From: an uncultured Oxalobacteraceae bacterium
Lineage (GTDB): Bacteria; Pseudomonadota; Gammaproteobacteria; Burkholderiales; Burkholderiaceae
Direction of reading: 5' to 3'
Assembly (NCBI GenBank): GCA_946479255.1
Contig: CAMLFK010000095.1
Location: 1-16,721 of the forward strand
DNA length: 16,721 nucleotides
Below are positions 7,420-15,434 of the stretch, piece after piece. The notes under the pieces were generated by a model, which was given only the letters and a program-made list of their open reading frames with translations, was not told where the DNA came from and ran no database searches. Within the stretch, counting starts at the first letter, position 1, and each line of letters begins with the position of its first letter. The translations under genes were made by a program, and so were the position numbers.

Positions 7420-7615
7420 GTTGTTTCTCCGATGTCAGGCTGTCACAATAGCAGTGAACACGCAAGTTTTCCGTCGGAGCAGAGCGCTAAACCATCCTCT
7501 ATTCCAGCCTTTGACGACGGGGTGCTGCCAGCATAATCCTGCTTGAGCCCCAAAACCTTTGTACCGGTATTGGAAAATCCATTGACTCGTTGGGCGAACG
7601 CCCAGGAACCCGACC
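7420..7615. promoter_or_regulatory. Divergent fliE/fliF intergenic region
   Basis: This 196-base non-coding spacer must hold the promoters of both fliE and fliF. On the + strand, TTGACG (7511-7516) and CATAAT (7532-7537) form a sigma70-like pair, but their 15-base spacing is short. An 8-bp palindrome TACCGGTA lies at 7562-7569. A 6-bp inverted repeat with a 2-base centre lies at 7591-7604, just before the fliF ribosome-binding site. No convincing sigma28 or sigma54 promoter was found. Control by an activator such as FlhDC is plausible for this group, but no binding box could be assigned by eye. Confidence 0.5.
7591..7604 (+). repeat. Inverted repeat TGGGCG-AA-CGCCCA before the fliF ribosome-binding site
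   Basis: The two 6-base arms are perfect complements around AA, and the right arm runs into the AGGA at 7604-7607 that probably serves as fliF ribosome-binding site. It could be an operator, or an RNA hairpin that limits fliF translation. Its short length makes chance possible. Confidence 0.4.
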
Positions 7616-9298
7616 ATGGCAGCAGCAGCAGCAGCGGACGACCTCGTTGATACCCCTCCGGGACCACCGCCCACATTTTTTCAGACTCCGCTCGGCCGCA
7701 ATTTTCTGCTCGGCCTGGGGATCGCGATCGTGCTGTCAATCATGGCCGCCGTATGGATGTGGAGCCAGCAGCCGGAATACCGTGTCCTGTTTGCCAACGT
7801 GACCGACAAGGACGGCGGCGCCATCACCGCTTCGCTCGACCAGATGGCCATCCCTTATAAGTTCTCGGACGGCGGCGGCGCCATCATGGTGCCCTCCGAT
7901 AAAGTCCACGACGCGCGCCTGAAGCTGGCCGCCCAGGGCTTGCCGAAGGGCGGCAATGTCGGCTTCGAGCTGATGGAAAACCAGAAGCTGGGCGTGTCCC
8001 AGTTCCACGAACAAGTCAATTACCAGCGCTCGCTGGAAGGCGAACTGGCACGCTCGATCGAGTCGCTGGCCGCCGTCGGTTCGGCCCGCGTCCACCTGGC
8101 CCTGCCCAAGCCTTCCGTCTTCGTGCGCGAGCAGCAAAAGCCCACCGCATCGGTACTCCTGAACCTGCAGACCGGCCGCGTGCTGGACCAGGCCCAGGTC
8201 AGCGCCATCGCCCACCTGGTCGCCTCCAGCGTGCCGGAACTGCCGCTGTCGAACGTCACCGTGGTTGACCAGAACGGCAACCTGCTGTCGGAAAACGGCA
8301 AGAACGCCGGCGCCAAGCAGCTCGACCCGAACCAGCTCAAGTACGTGATGCAGGTCCAGCAAGGCATCATCAAGCAGGTAGAGTCCCTGATCACCCCACT
8401 GGTCGGCCAGGGCAATGTACGCGCCGAAGCGACCGCGGAGATCGACTTCGCCCAGGTCGATACCGCCGCCGAAGTCTACAAGCCGAATTCGCCGCCGGAG
8501 CCACAGGCCATCCGCAGCCAGCAAACCTCGGAAGCCGGCAATCCAGGCACCACCGCGGCCGGCGTGCCGGGCGCGCTGACCAACCAGCCGCCGGGCGCGG
8601 CCACCGCACCGATCGACGGCGCGCCACCTGGTACTCCGCCTGCCGCCGGCGCCAGCAGCCGCAAGGACGCGACCACCAATTTTGAAGTCGATAAAACCAT
8701 CCGCTACGAACAGAAGCCGATGGGCGGCATCAAGCGCCTGACCGTGGGCGTGCTGGTGAACTATCGCCGCATCGTCGACGCCAAGACCGGCAAGGTCACC
8801 GTCAAGGCATTGACCGCCGCCGAGATCACCCAGATCAATAACCTGGTGCGCGAAGCGATGGGCTATTCGAAGGACCGCGGCGACACCCTGAACGTGACCA
8901 ATGCGCCGTTCGACGGCGTCGACAAGCCGGACCCGCCGGCGCCTGAAATCCCATGGTGGCGCGATCCGGAGAATATTATCCTGGCCAAGGAAATCGCCAA
9001 GTTCACGCTGGCCGCGATCGTCCTGTCTTACCTGTTCTTCCGCATCCTGCGGCCAATGCTGCGCCCGATCTTCCGCAAGCTCGACGAGATTTCGGAAGTG
9101 CCGCCACCGCCGCCACCGCCGCCGGTACCGGATGTGGAAGATGAACAGGCAGTGGCCGCCCGCTCGCAGCTCGAAGAAATGGAAGCGAGCCAGGCGCAGG
9201 GTTACCGCGAAAATCTGCAGATGGCCAAGAACCTGGCCAAGGAAGACCCACGGGTCGTGGCAAACGTCGTTAAAGCATGGGTAGGCGCAAATGAATGA
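7616..9298 (+). CDS. fliF: Flagellar MS-ring protein FliF
   Basis: FliF builds the MS ring in the inner membrane, the base for assembly of the flagellum. The 560-residue product has the family layout. A first membrane helix lies at about residues 31-49. The periplasmic ring-building domains follow, with EYRVLFANVTDKDGGAI, VNYQRSLEGELARSI and SARVHLALP. A Pro/Gly/Ala-rich loop spans about 315-355. A second membrane helix is at about 463-480. The C-terminal cytoplasmic tail ends in RVVANVVKAWVGANE, the helix that binds FliG. Eight prolines in a row (residues 496-503) lie in the cytoplasmic segment. The ATG at 7616 has AGGA 8 bases upstream. The end overlaps fliG by 8 bases, so translation is probably coupled, matching the 1:1 contact of the proteins. 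Confidence 0.97.
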   Translation: MAAAAAADDLVDTPPGPPPTFFQTPLGRNFLLGLGIAIVLSIMAAVWMWSQQPEYRVLFANVTDKDGGAITASLDQMAIPYKFSDGGGAIMVPSDKVHDARLKLAAQGLPKGGNVGFELMENQKLGVSQFHEQVNYQRSLEGELARSIESLAAVGSARVHLALPKPSVFVREQQKPTASVLLNLQTGRVLDQAQVSAIAHLVASSVPELPLSNVTVVDQNGNLLSENGKNAGAKQLDPNQLKYVMQVQQGIIKQVESLITPLVGQGNVRAEATAEIDFAQVDTAAEVYKPNSPPEPQAIRSQQTSEAGNPGTTAAGVPGALTNQPPGAATAPIDGAPPGTPPAAGASSRKDATTNFEVDKTIRYEQKPMGGIKRLTVGVLVNYRRIVDAKTGKVTVKALTAAEITQINNLVREAMGYSKDRGDTLNVTNAPFDGVDKPDPPAPEIPWWRDPENIILAKEIAKFTLAAIVLSYLFFRILRPMLRPIFRKLDEISEVPPPPPPPPVPDVEDEQAVAARSQLEEMEASQAQGYRENLQMAKNLAKEDPRVVANVVKAWVGANE

Positions 9299-10286
9299 TA
9301 ACGGTATTCACAAGGCAGCAATCCTGATGCTGGCCATCGGCGAGTCCGAGGCCGCCGAAGTGATGCGCTTTCTCGGTCCGCGCGAAGTGCTGAAACTCGG
9401 CGCGGCCATGGCCACCATGAAGAGCGTGCAGCACGAGCAGGTTGTCACCGTGCTCGACTCCTTCCGCCAGCAGACCGAACTCAATTCCACCGTCGGCCTG
9501 GACTCGGACGAGTACATCCGCCAGGTGCTGACCAAGGCGCTGGGCGACGACAAGGCTTCGGTGCTGCTGTCGCGGATTTTGGGCGGCAAGGATGCTTCGG
9601 GCATCGAGAGCCTGAAGTGGATGGATGCGTCTTCGGTGTCTGAACTGATCCGCAATGAGCACCCGCAGATCATCGCCACCATCCTGGTTCACCTCGAACG
9701 TGACCAGGCCTGCGAAATCCTGGGTAACTTCACCGACCGCCTGCGCAACGACGTGGTGCTGCGCATCGCCACCCTGGATGGCGTGCAGCCGGCCGCACTG
9801 CGCGAGCTGAACGACGTGCTGACCAAGCTCCTGTCGGGTAACGAGAACATCAAGAAGTCCTCGCTGGGCGGCGTGCGCGCAGCGGCCGAGATCTTGAACT
9901 TCATGAGCGGCGAGCAGGAAGGCTCGGTCATGGACAACATCAAGAACTACGACAACGACATGGCGCAGAAGATCATGGACGAGATGTTCGTGTTCGACAA
10001 CATCATCGACATCGACGACCGCGGCATCCAGCTGCTGCTGCGCGAAGTGCAGTCCGAGATGCTGATCATCGCGCTCAAAGGCGCCTCGCAAGACCTGCGC
10101 GAGAAGATCTTCAAGAACATGAGCGCCCGTGCCGGCGAGATGATGCGCGAAGACCTGGAGTCCAAGGGTCCGGTGCGGCTGTCGGAAGTGGAAGCGCAGC
10201 AGAAGCAGATCCTGCAGATCGTTCGCCGCCTGGCGGATGAAGGCCAGATTGTGTTGGGTGGTAAGGGTGAGGATTCGTTCGTCTAA
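9291..10286 (+). CDS. fliG: Flagellar motor switch protein FliG
   Basis: FliG sits on FliF, contacts FliM and interacts with the stator to make torque. The product has 331 residues, the same as enteric FliG. The EHPQ motif that contacts FliM is at residues 123-126. In the C-terminal domain the charged torque residues are kept: by eye, K263, R280, E287, D288 and R296 line up with E. coli K264, R281, D288, D289 and R297, shifted by one. The segment GPVRLSEVEAQQKQIL is strongly family-like. The start ATG lies within the last codons of fliF. A strong hairpin 17 bases after the stop probably ends this transcript. Confidence 0.98.
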   Translation: MNDNGIHKAAILMLAIGESEAAEVMRFLGPREVLKLGAAMATMKSVQHEQVVTVLDSFRQQTELNSTVGLDSDEYIRQVLTKALGDDKASVLLSRILGGKDASGIESLKWMDASSVSELIRNEHPQIIATILVHLERDQACEILGNFTDRLRNDVVLRIATLDGVQPAALRELNDVLTKLLSGNENIKKSSLGGVRAAAEILNFMSGEQEGSVMDNIKNYDNDMAQKIMDEMFVFDNIIDIDDRGIQLLLREVQSEMLIIALKGASQDLREKIFKNMSARAGEMMREDLESKGPVRLSEVEAQQKQILQIVRRLADEGQIVLGGKGEDSFV

Positions 10287-10303
10287 AACGAAAACGTTAA
10301 CTG

Positions 10304-10344
10304 ATGAGCCGTCATGGCGCGCATTGCGCGCCATGACGGCTCAT
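10304..10344. terminator. Perfect 19-bp inverted repeat, likely bidirectional terminator
   Basis: Arms 10304-10322 and 10326-10344 are exact reverse complements around ATT. The stem is GC-rich and lies between the convergent ends of fliG and the hydrolase gene. No T-run follows on the + strand. Reading the - strand, a moderately T-rich stretch (GTTTTCGTTTT) follows, so termination may be stronger for the hydrolase transcript. It could also protect 3' ends or be a dispersed repeat. Confidence 0.72.
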
Positions 10345-10355
10345 AGGTCGGAGGC

Positions 10356-11246
10356 TTACTTCAACTTCTTTAAGTAGGCCCGCAACCCATGCGTCAGCAC
10401 CAGCGGAAACACACTCGCATGGTCCTCGTCCGCAAACACCTTCACCTGGCTTTTAAAACCCGGATAACGGTGTGCCAGCAAAGCACCATTAAACTCGCGC
10501 AGATCGGCCACCATGTCCGCATCCTCCTCCGCCCGCGAGCGCTTCTTCCCCGCCGCCAGCGTCTCTTCGCCGCCGATCCCGAAGAACACCGATGCAGGCA
10601 AATCCTTGTTGCGAGCCGCAAAGTCCTTCTCGCGCTCGAACATGACGCCGGCGTCGTACCACAGCGACGGGCTTCCCAGGATGTAGTGCTCGTAGGTGCG
10701 CGGCGCGGCAAACAGCGTTTGCAGTCCCAGAAGGCTGCCATACGAATGCCCGATGAAGACCTTGCGGCTCATGTCGGCGCGGTAGTGCTGGGCGATCAGC
10801 GGAAGCACCTCGGCGGCCACAAAGCGGCCGTAGCCATCCGCCTCGCCCAGCGCCAGCGGACGGCCCGCCATGTCCGAACGCCATGTATGCTTGCGCGGCA
10901 CCGTGGGCGTATAGTCGCGCCGGCGGCTGTAGTTGCCGCTATCGCCCTTCGCATATGACAGGCCGACCACGATGACTTCCTCGTAACCGGCGTGCTTGTA
11001 CAGCCGCGAGGCGACACTGCGCACCACCGGAAAGGCGTAGTTGGCATCTAGGACGAATAAAACCGGATAGCGTTTGCTCGAGCTGGCGTACGAATCGGGC
11101 AAGGCGACGAACACCTGATAGTCGCGTTTTAAACCCTGGGCGCGGATATCGCGCACTTCGGTATTGTCGAGCACATACGGGCTTGGTGCCGCAATGGCGC
11201 TGCCGGCCAGGCAGCAAAGAACTAAAAATTTGTAGACCGCTTTCAA
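10356..11246 (-). CDS. Secreted alpha/beta hydrolase of the esterase family (PF00756-like)
   Basis: The 296-residue product starts with a signal peptide (MKAVYKFLVLCCLAGSAIAA, likely cut near residue 20). It then shows an alpha/beta-hydrolase fold of the esterase D / IroE-like kind. RDYQVFVALP and YPVLFVLDANY give the early strands. GHSYG holds the likely nucleophile Ser168, an acidic residue is likely near E227/E228, and DEDHASVF gives His276. Relatives include siderophore-ester hydrolases and other carboxyl esterases; the substrate is unknown. The start is TTG, supported by AGGAG 5 bases upstream. An ATG 4 bases upstream is in another frame. It runs against fliG and diverges from fliH, so it splits the basal-body genes. 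No flagellar role is known. Confidence 0.9.
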   Translation of the reverse strand: MKAVYKFLVLCCLAGSAIAAPSPYVLDNTEVRDIRAQGLKRDYQVFVALPDSYASSSKRYPVLFVLDANYAFPVVRSVASRLYKHAGYEEVIVVGLSYAKGDSGNYSRRRDYTPTVPRKHTWRSDMAGRPLALGEADGYGRFVAAEVLPLIAQHYRADMSRKVFIGHSYGSLLGLQTLFAAPRTYEHYILGSPSLWYDAGVMFEREKDFAARNKDLPASVFFGIGGEETLAAGKKRSRAEEDADMVADLREFNGALLAHRYPGFKSQVKVFADEDHASVFPLVLTHGLRAYLKKLK

Positions 11247-11416
11247 GCATGCTCCTGTGTGTTGTTCAAAAAGCCAGCCGCATCATACGATACTGAAACA
11301 ACAACAGCCGCAAGAAAGAACCGAAAGCGCGTTCTGTTCCGACCTTTGATTCCCCGCCATTTAGTCCATAATTGTTCATGAGCCCGGTCCAAGGCGCGAA
11401 ACACGGAGAATTGCGA
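11247..11416. promoter_or_regulatory. Divergent hydrolase/fliH intergenic region
   Basis: The spacer must carry promoters for both directions. Toward fliH, TTGATT (11346-11351) and CATAAT (11367-11372) are a weak sigma70-like pair with a 15-base spacer. They would start RNA near 11379, which favours the downstream TTG start of fliH. Toward the hydrolase, TATGAT on the - strand (11287-11282) resembles a -10 box, but no good -35 was found. These are readings by eye only. Confidence 0.4.
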
Positions 11417-12091
11417 TTGTCTGAATTATTGCCAAAAGAATTGCAGAGCGCCTACCAGCGCTGGGAGATGAACTCCTTCGGCGACACGCGCCCTAGCGTG
11501 GTGGCCAAGCGCGCTCCAACGATCGAGCTGCCCACCGAGGAATCGGTGGCGGCGATTCGCGAACAGGCGCGCCTGCAGGGCTACCAGGAAGGCCTGCAGG
11601 CCGGCTTCTCCGAAGGCCAGGCCAGCGGCTACGCCGAGGGTCTGGCGCTTGGCCGCGCCGAAGCCTCGGTCGAACTCGAACACCTGCAATCGATCGCCGT
11701 CACCTTCGGCGAAGCCGTCGCCGCGGCCGATGAAGTGATCGCCAACGACGTGCTGGAACTGGCGCTGAACCTGGCGCGCGGCATGCTGCGCACCGCGCTC
11801 GAAGTCAAGCCTGAACTGATCCTGCCGGTGATCCGCGAAGCGATCGGCTATCTGCCGGTGTTCCAGCAGCCTGCCCAGCTGTTCCTCAATCCCCTGGACG
11901 CCGAACTGGTGAAAGCGGCCATGGGCGAAGAACTGGAAAAAGGCGGCTGGCGCGTGGTCCACGACAAAGAGATCGAACGCGGCGGCTGCAAGATCGATAC
12001 GCTGCACAACCAGATCGACGCCCAGACGGCCGCGCGCTGGCAGCGTCTTGGCCACGCACTGGGCAAGAACGTCGACTGGCTGGAAACCTGA
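11417..12091 (+). CDS. fliH: Flagellar export ATPase regulator FliH
   Basis: FliH holds the ATPase FliI inactive and links it to the C ring and export gate. The 224-residue product has the diagnostic GxxxG repeat: seven glycines at four-residue spacing, residues 55-79 (GYQEGLQAG through LALG). A conserved C-terminal FliI-binding domain follows ([35 protein letters not shown]). The TTG at 11417 is chosen as start because GGAG lies 8 bases upstream and the protein then begins with [17 protein letters not shown], where homologs are expected to begin. ATG at 11378 is the alternative and would add 13 residues, but has no visible ribosome-binding site. The stop overlaps the fliI start (TGATG). Confidence 0.95.
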   Translation: MSELLPKELQSAYQRWEMNSFGDTRPSVVAKRAPTIELPTEESVAAIREQARLQGYQEGLQAGFSEGQASGYAEGLALGRAEASVELEHLQSIAVTFGEAVAAADEVIANDVLELALNLARGMLRTALEVKPELILPVIREAIGYLPVFQQPAQLFLNPLDAELVKAAMGEELEKGGWRVVHDKEIERGGCKIDTLHNQIDAQTAARWQRLGHALGKNVDWLET

Positions 12092-13479
12092 TGGACAAAC
12101 ACACCGCGCGCTGGAAAGCCTATCTGAGGGACTGCAACTCGCTGGTCGGCTTCGTCGACCCGATGCAGGTCTCGGGAAGGGTGACGCGCGTGGCGGGCCT
12201 GGTGATGGAATGCGTGGGCCTGCGCCTGGCAGTGGGCGCGGCCTGCACCATCCCCATGCCCAACGGCGCGCGCGTGGAGGCCGAGGTGGTCGGCTTCGAC
12301 GGCGACCGCTTGTTCCTCATGCCGCAAAGTGATGTGGAAGGTATCGTGCCGGGCACCCGCGTGTTCCCGGTCGAAGCGACGATTCCGCGCCCAGGCTCGG
12401 TCATGCACCCGCGCCGCCGCCCAAGCGACCGCGCGCGCCACCTGCCGGTCGGCTGGCAGCTGCTGGGCCGTGTGGTCGATGCGGCCGGCCGCCCGCTCGA
12501 CGGGCGCGGCCCCTTGGCCGCCGACGACAGCGCGCCGATCAACGCGCGCCCGGTCAACCCGCTCGAACGCGCGCCGATCGTGGAAACCCTGGACGTCGGC
12601 GTACGCGTGATCAACTCCATGCTCACCGTCGGCAAGGGCCAGCGCCTTGGCCTGTTCGCCGGTTCCGGCGTCGGCAAGTCGGTGCTGCTGGGGATGATGG
12701 CGCGCTATACCGAAGCGGACGTGATCGTGGTCGGCCTGATCGGTGAACGGGGCCGCGAGGTCAAGGAATTCATCGAGCACATCCTGGGGCCGGAAGGCCT
12801 GGCCCGTTCGGCCGTGGTGGCCGCGCCGGCCGACAGCCCTCCCCTGATGCGCTTGCAGGGTGCGGCCTATGCGACCGCGATCGCCGAGTACTTCCGCGAC
12901 CAGGGCAAAAGCGTCCTCCTGATCATGGACTCGCTGACCCGCTACGCGATGGCGCAGCGCGAGATCGCCCTGGCGATCGGCGAGCCGCCCGCCACCAAGG
13001 GCTATCCGCCATCGGTGTTCGCCAAACTGCCGGTGCTGGTGGAGCGCGCCGGTAACGGCCTGGAAGGCGGCGGGTCGATTACCGCTTTTTACACCGTGCT
13101 GACCGAGGGCGACGACCAGCAGGACCCGATCGCCGACTCGGCACGCGCGATTTTGGACGGCCACTTCGTCCTGAACCGCAAGCTGGCCGAAGCCGGCCAC
13201 TACCCCGCCATCGACATCGAACAGTCGATCAGCCGGGTGATGCACTCGATTACCAGCCCGCCGCATCAGCAGGCGGCGCGCAAGCTCAAGCAGCTGTACT
13301 CGCGCTACGAGCGGGCGCGCGACCTGATCAGCGTGGGCGCTTACGCGCCGGGCAGCGATCCGACCCTCGACCAGGCGATCGCACTCAATGAAAAGATCGA
13401 AGCCTTTCTGTGCCAGGAGATTACCGACAAGGTGGGCATGCACGAGAGCTTGGCCCAACTTACCTCTCTATTCCACTGA
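12091..13479 (+). CDS. fliI: Flagellum-specific export ATPase FliI
   Basis: FliI is the F1-beta-like ATPase that unfolds and feeds export substrates. The 462-residue product carries Walker A GSGVGKS at residues 191-197, the catalytic-glutamate segment GERGREV near 218-224, and Walker B LLIMD at 276-280. The signature [20 protein letters not shown] follows. The N-terminal beta-barrel domain ([14 protein letters not shown]) and C-terminal helical domain are complete, and the length is typical. The ATG shares its first base with the fliH stop, consistent with coupled translation of the two partners. Gly/Ser spacing in the P-loop and the conserved CGGxAxxxLx-like absence favour FliI over the F1 beta subunit, and the setting is decisive. 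Confidence 0.98.
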   Translation: MDKHTARWKAYLRDCNSLVGFVDPMQVSGRVTRVAGLVMECVGLRLAVGAACTIPMPNGARVEAEVVGFDGDRLFLMPQSDVEGIVPGTRVFPVEATIPRPGSVMHPRRRPSDRARHLPVGWQLLGRVVDAAGRPLDGRGPLAADDSAPINARPVNPLERAPIVETLDVGVRVINSMLTVGKGQRLGLFAGSGVGKSVLLGMMARYTEADVIVVGLIGERGREVKEFIEHILGPEGLARSAVVAAPADSPPLMRLQGAAYATAIAEYFRDQGKSVLLIMDSLTRYAMAQREIALAIGEPPATKGYPPSVFAKLPVLVERAGNGLEGGGSITAFYTVLTEGDDQQDPIADSARAILDGHFVLNRKLAEAGHYPAIDIEQSISRVMHSITSPPHQQAARKLKQLYSRYERARDLISVGAYAPGSDPTLDQAIALNEKIEAFLCQEITDKVGMHESLAQLTSLFH

Positions 13480-13514
13480 TCGATCGCGCCTAGCCACGCC
13501 TACAATGCATCATT

Positions 13515-13955
13515 ATGGCTAACCCGTCCGCCCTCACCACCCTGATCGAACTCGCCCAGCGCGATTCCGACGATGCCGCCAAACGGCTGGGCATCGCTTT
13601 AAAGGCGGTGGAAGACGCGGAGCAGAAGCTGCAGATGCTGCTCGGTTACCGCGACGACTATTCGCGCAAGCTCGATGCCGCCCAGGTGGCGGGCATCACG
13701 CCGCAGGCGTACCACAACTTCGTGGCCTTTATCGCGAAGCTGGACAACGCCATCAACGGCCAGCGCGAAGTGGTCAAGCATGCCCAGCACAAGAGCAATC
13801 TTGAGAAAACCGCATGGCAGGCGATCGAACGCAAGCGTCTGTCATACAAGACCTTGAACGACCGCGCGGCGGCTGAAGCGCTGCGCCTGGAGAACAAGCG
13901 CGACCAGAAGGCGATGGACGAACACGCGGCCCGCCAGGCCTACTACAAACGTTAA
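13515..13955 (+). CDS. fliJ: Flagellar export protein FliJ
   Basis: FliJ is the coiled-coil stalk of the export ATPase, resembling F1 gamma, and recycles export chaperones. The 146-residue product is nearly all helical and strongly charged. It has the family pattern LIELAQRDSDDAAKRLGIAL at the N terminus, GITPQAYHNFVAFIAKLDNAI in the middle and an EALRLENKRDQKAMDEHAAR C-terminal helix. The length is typical. The gene lies 35 bases after fliI. No good ribosome-binding site is visible. A TACAAT hexamer at 13501-13506 resembles a -10 box but is too close to the start to be its main promoter. Confidence 0.95.
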   Translation: MANPSALTTLIELAQRDSDDAAKRLGIALKAVEDAEQKLQMLLGYRDDYSRKLDAAQVAGITPQAYHNFVAFIAKLDNAINGQREVVKHAQHKSNLEKTAWQAIERKRLSYKTLNDRAAAEALRLENKRDQKAMDEHAARQAYYKR

Positions 13956-13973
13956 GACTCGACGAGCGACATC

Positions 13974-15434
13974 ATGATGCAGACCCAGACTCTCCCGATC
14001 CAGATCTCCGGTGCCAGCCCGGCGCCAGCGCGCCAGAACAGCACACCGAATGCGGACACGAACCAGTTCAGCCAGGCCCTGTCGCGCGAAGTGGCGCAGC
14101 GCCAGGCTCCGGCCGCCCCGCAGGCCCCGGCTGCCGCCAAGGCGCCGGGGTCTGCACAGCGGCAGGCCGGCAGCGCGCCCACCGAGAAATCGCCCGCTCC
14201 AGGCAAGCCGGCCGCCGACAGTGCCAAGCCGGCGGTCGCCAAGACCGAAAAAGCCGCGGCCCAGGAAGCCGATCACGATGCGGCCGCCGCAGCCCAGGCT
14301 GCCGCTGCCACGCCGGTGGTGGACATGCTGGCGCTGGTGGCCAGCTTTAACCAGCCGGTGCAGCTTGTCACCGCCGCGCCGGCCGACGACAACGCCACCG
14401 CCGCCGTGGCGCTTGATACCGCACCCGCAGCGCTGGTCACGGATACCGCCGAGCTGCCGGTGGCCACCGAAACCATCGATACAGCCGCCCTGCCGGTGGC
14501 CGACGAAGCTGCCGCCGCATTGGCGCCGGCGCCGGCCGAATTCGCCGACAAGCTGGCGGCCCAGGTGCAGGCGCAGCCCGCGCCGACGCCGCAGCGCGCC
14601 ACCGCCGGCGCGTTCGAGCGCATCGCCATGCCGAAGAGCGAAGCGCCGGTTGCGGCTCCGGTCAACTTGCAAACCGCAGCGCCGCAGTCCAAACCGGTGC
14701 TGCCAACCGTGGACGGCAAACCGTCCGAAGCGCCCATGCTGACCGATGCCGAGCCAGGCCAGCAGCGCGCCGAGCCGGTCCAGAACGCGCCGCAGGCAGC
14801 CGTGGCCAGCGCGCAGGACAAGCCGACGGCACGCGCCGCCGCCACCGAACAGTTCAGCATCAAGGAAGCACAGGCCGCCCCGGCGCCAAGCACCCCGGCG
14901 GCCGCTCCTGTGCAGCAGGCCTCGCTGGCCCAGAGCGTGGCCAACGCCGCCACCGACAAGATCCCGGCGCGCGTCGGCACTCCGGGCTGGGATAACCAGG
15001 TCGGCCAGAAGATCGTGTGGATGGTAGCGGGCAAAGAGCAAAGCGCTTCGCTGACCTTGAACCCGCCCGACATGGGGCCGATGCAGGTGGTGCTGAACGT
15101 GACCAACGACCAGGCCAGCGTGACCTTCACCGCGGCCCAGCCGGAAGTACGCCAGGCGCTGGAAGACGCCATGCCGCGCCTGCGTGAAATGATGAGCGAA
15201 TCGGGCATTTCGCTGGGTGAGGCGAGCGTGAACGCCGGTACGCCGGAGCAGCGCCAGGCCCAGGGTGACAACGGCAACGGCGGCCAGGGTGGACGCTTTG
15301 GCAACGCTAATGGCGGCAACGGCGGCGCGGCCCAGGTCAATGAAAACGGCAGCGCGGCGGCAGCCGAGGCACGCGCGGCGGCGCGCGGCCAGCGCAGCGG
15401 TGAAGCGCGGGCGATGGTCGATACGTTTGCATAA
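13974..15434 (+). CDS. fliK: Flagellar hook-length control protein FliK
   Basis: FliK is exported during hook growth, measures hook length and acts on FlhB to switch export to filament substrates. The 486-residue product has an N-terminal secreted ruler region, very rich in Ala and Pro (about residues 20-325). A C-terminal Flg_hook domain spans about 335-430, with VGQKIVWMVAGKEQSASLTL, NPPDMGPMQVVLNV, and VRQALEDAMPRLREMMSESG. A Gly/Asn-rich then Ala/Arg-rich tail ends the protein. It begins ATGATG; the second ATG at 13977 is equally possible. It lies 18 bases after fliJ, the standard fliHIJK order. This is the canonical fliK; the gene at 3321-4625 is a diverged second copy type. Confidence 0.95.
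   Translation: MMQTQTLPIQISGASPAPARQNSTPNADTNQFSQALSREVAQRQAPAAPQAPAAAKAPGSAQRQAGSAPTEKSPAPGKPAADSAKPAVAKTEKAAAQEADHDAAAAAQAAAATPVVDMLALVASFNQPVQLVTAAPADDNATAAVALDTAPAALVTDTAELPVATETIDTAALPVADEAAAALAPAPAEFADKLAAQVQAQPAPTPQRATAGAFERIAMPKSEAPVAAPVNLQTAAPQSKPVLPTVDGKPSEAPMLTDAEPGQQRAEPVQNAPQAAVASAQDKPTARAAATEQFSIKEAQAAPAPSTPAAAPVQQASLAQSVANAATDKIPARVGTPGWDNQVGQKIVWMVAGKEQSASLTLNPPDMGPMQVVLNVTNDQASVTFTAAQPEVRQALEDAMPRLREMMSESGISLGEASVNAGTPEQRQAQGDNGNGGQGGRFGNANGGNGGAAQVNENGSAAAAEARAAARGQRSGEARAMVDTFA

Noticed and set aside
7571..7586. Sigma54-like -24/-12 element before fliF (TGG-N9-TTG)
   Set aside because: Spacing is right, but the nearly invariant -12 GC reads GA and the -24 box is poor. Flagellar genes in this bacterial group are usually under FlhDC rather than sigma54.
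9101..9126. CCGCCA/CCGCCG repeat in fliF as a microsatellite
   Set aside because: It is short, in frame and encodes the proline run; the coding meaning is the simpler explanation, reported as such.
10389..10958. + strand open frame of 189 codons inside the hydrolase gene
   Set aside because: Shadow of the - strand gene, which has a signal peptide, catalytic motifs and a good ribosome-binding site.
11848..13458. Long open frame of 536 codons on the - strand over fliH-fliI
   Set aside because: It is a by-product of high G+C opposite strongly conserved fliI and has no family-like sequence.
13501..13506. TACAAT as a -10 promoter box for fliJ
   Set aside because: Only 8 bases before the start codon with no -35 element; RNA would begin at or inside the gene.
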